A DNA stretch of 7,388 nucleotides. It comes from Dehalococcoidales bacterium (lineage in GTDB: Bacteria > Chloroflexota > Dehalococcoidia > Dehalococcoidales > UBA5627). Within the stretch, counting starts at the first letter, position 1. Each line of letters begins with the position of its first letter. The notes below the pieces were generated by a model. The model searched no databases and had not been told where the DNA came from. It worked only from the letters and a program-made list of their open reading frames with translations. The position numbers and the translations under genes are program-made. Below, piece after piece: positions 5,600-7,388 of the stretch. The stretch covers positions 1-7,388 of the forward strand of contig JAAYAZ010000055.1 of assembly GCA_012719115.1 (NCBI GenBank). Reading direction: 5' to 3'.

Positions 5600-7090
5600 T
5601 TGGCTAAAGGACAGGAAATAGTCTCTATAATCAAGAAACAAATAGAGCAATTCGGAACCCAGATAAATTTGGTGGATGTGGGAACGGTTATCGGGGTAGG
5701 AGACGGTATTGCCAGGATTTACGGCTTAGCAGGCGTTAAATATAATGAGATGCTGCAGTTCCCCGGTGATGTAATGGGAATTGCCCTGAATCTTGAAGAA
5801 GACAGCGTAGCCGCCATTCTTCTAGGTGATGCAGGTAACATTAAGGAAGGGGATGAAGTGCGTGCTACCGGTAAAATCGCTGAGGTCCCGGTAGGCGAAG
5901 CTTTAATTGGCAGGGTTGTTGACCCGCTGGGAAGACCGCTGGACGGCAAGGGTCCTATTAAAACAAAAAATACCCGTCCACTCGAAAGAGTTGCTCCCAA
6001 CGTTGTTTCAAGAAAATCAGTTAACACTCCGGTACAAACAGGTATTAAAGCTATCGACAGTATGATCCCCATTGGTCGTGGTCAGAGAGAACTTATTATC
6101 GGCGACCGTTCTACAGGTAAAACAGCAATTGCGCTGGATACTATAGTTAATCAAAAGAACGGCGATTTATTATGCATATATGTAGCGATTGGGCAAAAGG
6201 CAGCCAAGGTGGCGCAGGTTGTTGCTAACCTGGAAGCGCAGGGTGCAATGGAACATACTATTGTCGTTGCCGCTAACGGTTCCGAATCGGTTGCCTTGCA
6301 GTATTTAGCTCCTTATGCCGGTTGTGCTATCGGTGAAGATTTTATGGAGAATGGTAAGGACGCACTAATTGTATATGACGACCTCTCTAAGCATGGTTGG
6401 GCATACCGTCAGTTATCCCTGTTACTTAGAAGGCCTCCCGGTAGAGAGGCTTATCCTGGTGATGTATTCTATCTGCATAGCCGTCTACTCGAAAGAGCTG
6501 CACGTCTTAGCGATGAGTTCGGTGGGGGTTCGCTTACGGCACTGCCTATTATTGAAACACAGGCCGGCGATGTCTCGGCTTATATTCCAACCAATGTCAT
6601 TTCTATTACGGATGGGCAGATATATTTGGAGCCGGACCTTTTTAATGCCGGTATCAGACCAGCCTTAAATATCGGTATCTCAGTATCGCGTGTAGGCAGT
6701 TCAGCGCAAACAAAAGCCATGAAAAAAGTGGCTGCCAAACTTAAACTGGCAATGGCGCAGTATAGAGAGCTAGCTGCTTTTGCACAGTTTGGCACCTCTG
6801 AGCTTGATAAGGCTACCAAATTGCAGATTGATAGAGGTAAGAGAATTGAGGAAGTACTGAAACAGCTTCAATTCGAGCCGATGCCGGTGGAGAATCAGGT
6901 TATTATAATATTTGCGGCTATAAACGGTTTTATCGATGACCTGCCTGTGGAAAAGGTGAAGGAATTTGAAAACAGGTTGCTTAGTTCTATAAAAACGACC
7001 AATGCCGAACTGGTAAATAAATTAGCGAAAGAGAAGAACTTCGACGACAAGATGGAATCCGAGATGAAAGATGCTATCGCGGACTTCTAG
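5600..7090 (+). CDS. atpA: ATP synthase F1 subunit alpha
   Basis: Alpha forms the F1 hexamer with beta and carries the non-catalytic nucleotide sites. From TTG 5600 the product is 496 residues starting MAKGQEIV, close to the family's usual 500-515; GTG 5591 would add three residues but has no ribosome site. The beta-barrel domain covers about 1-90. The P-loop is GDRSTGKT (168-175), with Lys174 and Thr175; Asp260-Asp261 form the Walker B end. [17 protein letters not shown] (285-301) is canonical. The ATP synthase signature [10 protein letters not shown] (354-363) is followed by the Arg finger Arg364 in RVGSSAQ. Position 171 is Ser, where many homologues have Gln, and GQKAAKVAQ (198-206) replaces the common GQKRSTVAQ. 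The helical C-terminal domain is complete. The gap from atpH is 39 bases and to atpG 29. Confidence 0.96.
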   Translation: MAKGQEIVSIIKKQIEQFGTQINLVDVGTVIGVGDGIARIYGLAGVKYNEMLQFPGDVMGIALNLEEDSVAAILLGDAGNIKEGDEVRATGKIAEVPVGEALIGRVVDPLGRPLDGKGPIKTKNTRPLERVAPNVVSRKSVNTPVQTGIKAIDSMIPIGRGQRELIIGDRSTGKTAIALDTIVNQKNGDLLCIYVAIGQKAAKVAQVVANLEAQGAMEHTIVVAANGSESVALQYLAPYAGCAIGEDFMENGKDALIVYDDLSKHGWAYRQLSLLLRRPPGREAYPGDVFYLHSRLLERAARLSDEFGGGSLTALPIIETQAGDVSAYIPTNVISITDGQIYLEPDLFNAGIRPALNIGISVSRVGSSAQTKAMKKVAAKLKLAMAQYRELAAFAQFGTSELDKATKLQIDRGKRIEEVLKQLQFEPMPVENQVIIIFAAINGFIDDLPVEKVKEFENRLLSSIKTTNAELVNKLAKEKNFDDKMESEMKDAIADF

Positions 7091-7119
7091 AAAAGCTTCA
7101 CATATGTCTAGGAGCGTAA

Positions 7120-7388
7120 ATGGCTAATATACGATTGATAAGACGCCGTATAAAAGGCGTAAAGAATATAGCAAAGATTACCAAGGCGATGGAAATGATT
7201 GCTGCGTCAAAGATGAGGAAGGCGCAGGAACATGGCCTCGCCGGTCGTCCTTACTCGGAAAAAATTACACAGGTCATTTCTGATTTAATGGCCGTTTCGA
7301 GCGGACAGCCTTTGCATCCCTGTCTCACGGATCGTGAAGAAGTGAAGAAGGTTACCATAATTCATATAACGCCTGATAGGGGTCTTGC
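7120..7388 (+). CDS. atpG: ATP synthase F1 subunit gamma, 3' end missing
   Basis: Gamma is the central rotor shaft that turns inside the alpha/beta hexamer. The first 89 codons plus two bases are present, beginning MANIRLIRRRIKGVKNIAKI; family members have about 285-300 residues, so about 70% is missing. Diagnostic features are the N-terminal helix RRRIKGVKNIAKITKAM (8-24), MIAASKMRKAQ (26-36) and the start of the Rossmann-like domain at ITPDRGLA (82-89), matching the usual T(S/P)DRGLCG. ATG 7120 has AGGAG (7110-7114) five bases upstream. An upstream ATG at 7104 meets a stop within eight codons. The gene follows atpA by 29 bases; atpD and atpC should follow outside the window. Confidence 0.95.
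   Translation, partial: MANIRLIRRRIKGVKNIAKITKAMEMIAASKMRKAQEHGLAGRPYSEKITQVISDLMAVSSGQPLHPCLTDREEVKKVTIIHITPDRGL

Noticed and set aside
5164..5634. Minus-strand open frame opposite atpH and the atpA start
   Set aside because: It is low in recognisable motifs and fully antisense to conserved coding sequence, so it is a shadow frame.

Overview
The window carries ordinary bacterial housekeeping genes arranged around one divergent promoter region. On the minus strand is the 5' part (690 codons) of a phosphoenolpyruvate synthase gene whose 3' end lies beyond base 1. On the plus strand are a bifunctional-nuclease-family gene (DUF151/BFN) and then the first seven genes of an F1Fo ATP synthase operon in the order atpI(atpZ-like)-atpB-atpE-atpF-atpH-atpA-atpG. 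The last of these is cut by the window end; atpD and atpC would be expected next.

Layout: 1-2070 (minus) ppsA; 2071-2233 back-to-back promoters; 2234-2806 BFN nuclease; 2807-3005 two 3' hairpins (the second a good intrinsic terminator), an AT-rich perfect palindrome and a strong promoter for the atp operon; 3006-7388 atp genes with gaps of at most 63 bases and no internal terminator. No stretch longer than 300 bases lacks a gene. I see no tRNA, rRNA, CRISPR, insertion sequence, attachment site or origin.

Organism: a bacterium of low to moderate GC with sigma70-type promoters and strong Shine-Dalgarno sites. The atpI-B-E-F-H-A-G order in one block, the long subunit a with a Lys-rich CxxC N-terminus, the DUF151 protein with an acidic tail and the pairing with PEP synthase fit a Chloroflexota member, perhaps class Dehalococcoidia. 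That is an inference from general resemblance, without a search.

Working together: the ATP synthase couples an ion gradient (H+ judging from the c-subunit site) to ATP synthesis. PEP synthase spends ATP to turn pyruvate into PEP for gluconeogenesis and biosynthesis. The two units are separately promoted, and the BFN gene between them has its own promoter and terminator, so shared position need not mean shared regulation.

The points most worth a second look are modest: the true atpA start is probably a TTG at 5600, the alpha-subunit P-loop has Ser where Gln is usual, AtpB has a CxxC motif before its first membrane helix, atpE has a nine-base perfect Shine-Dalgarno site, and small hairpins flank the atpE reading frame. 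I found no convincing undescribed system here.
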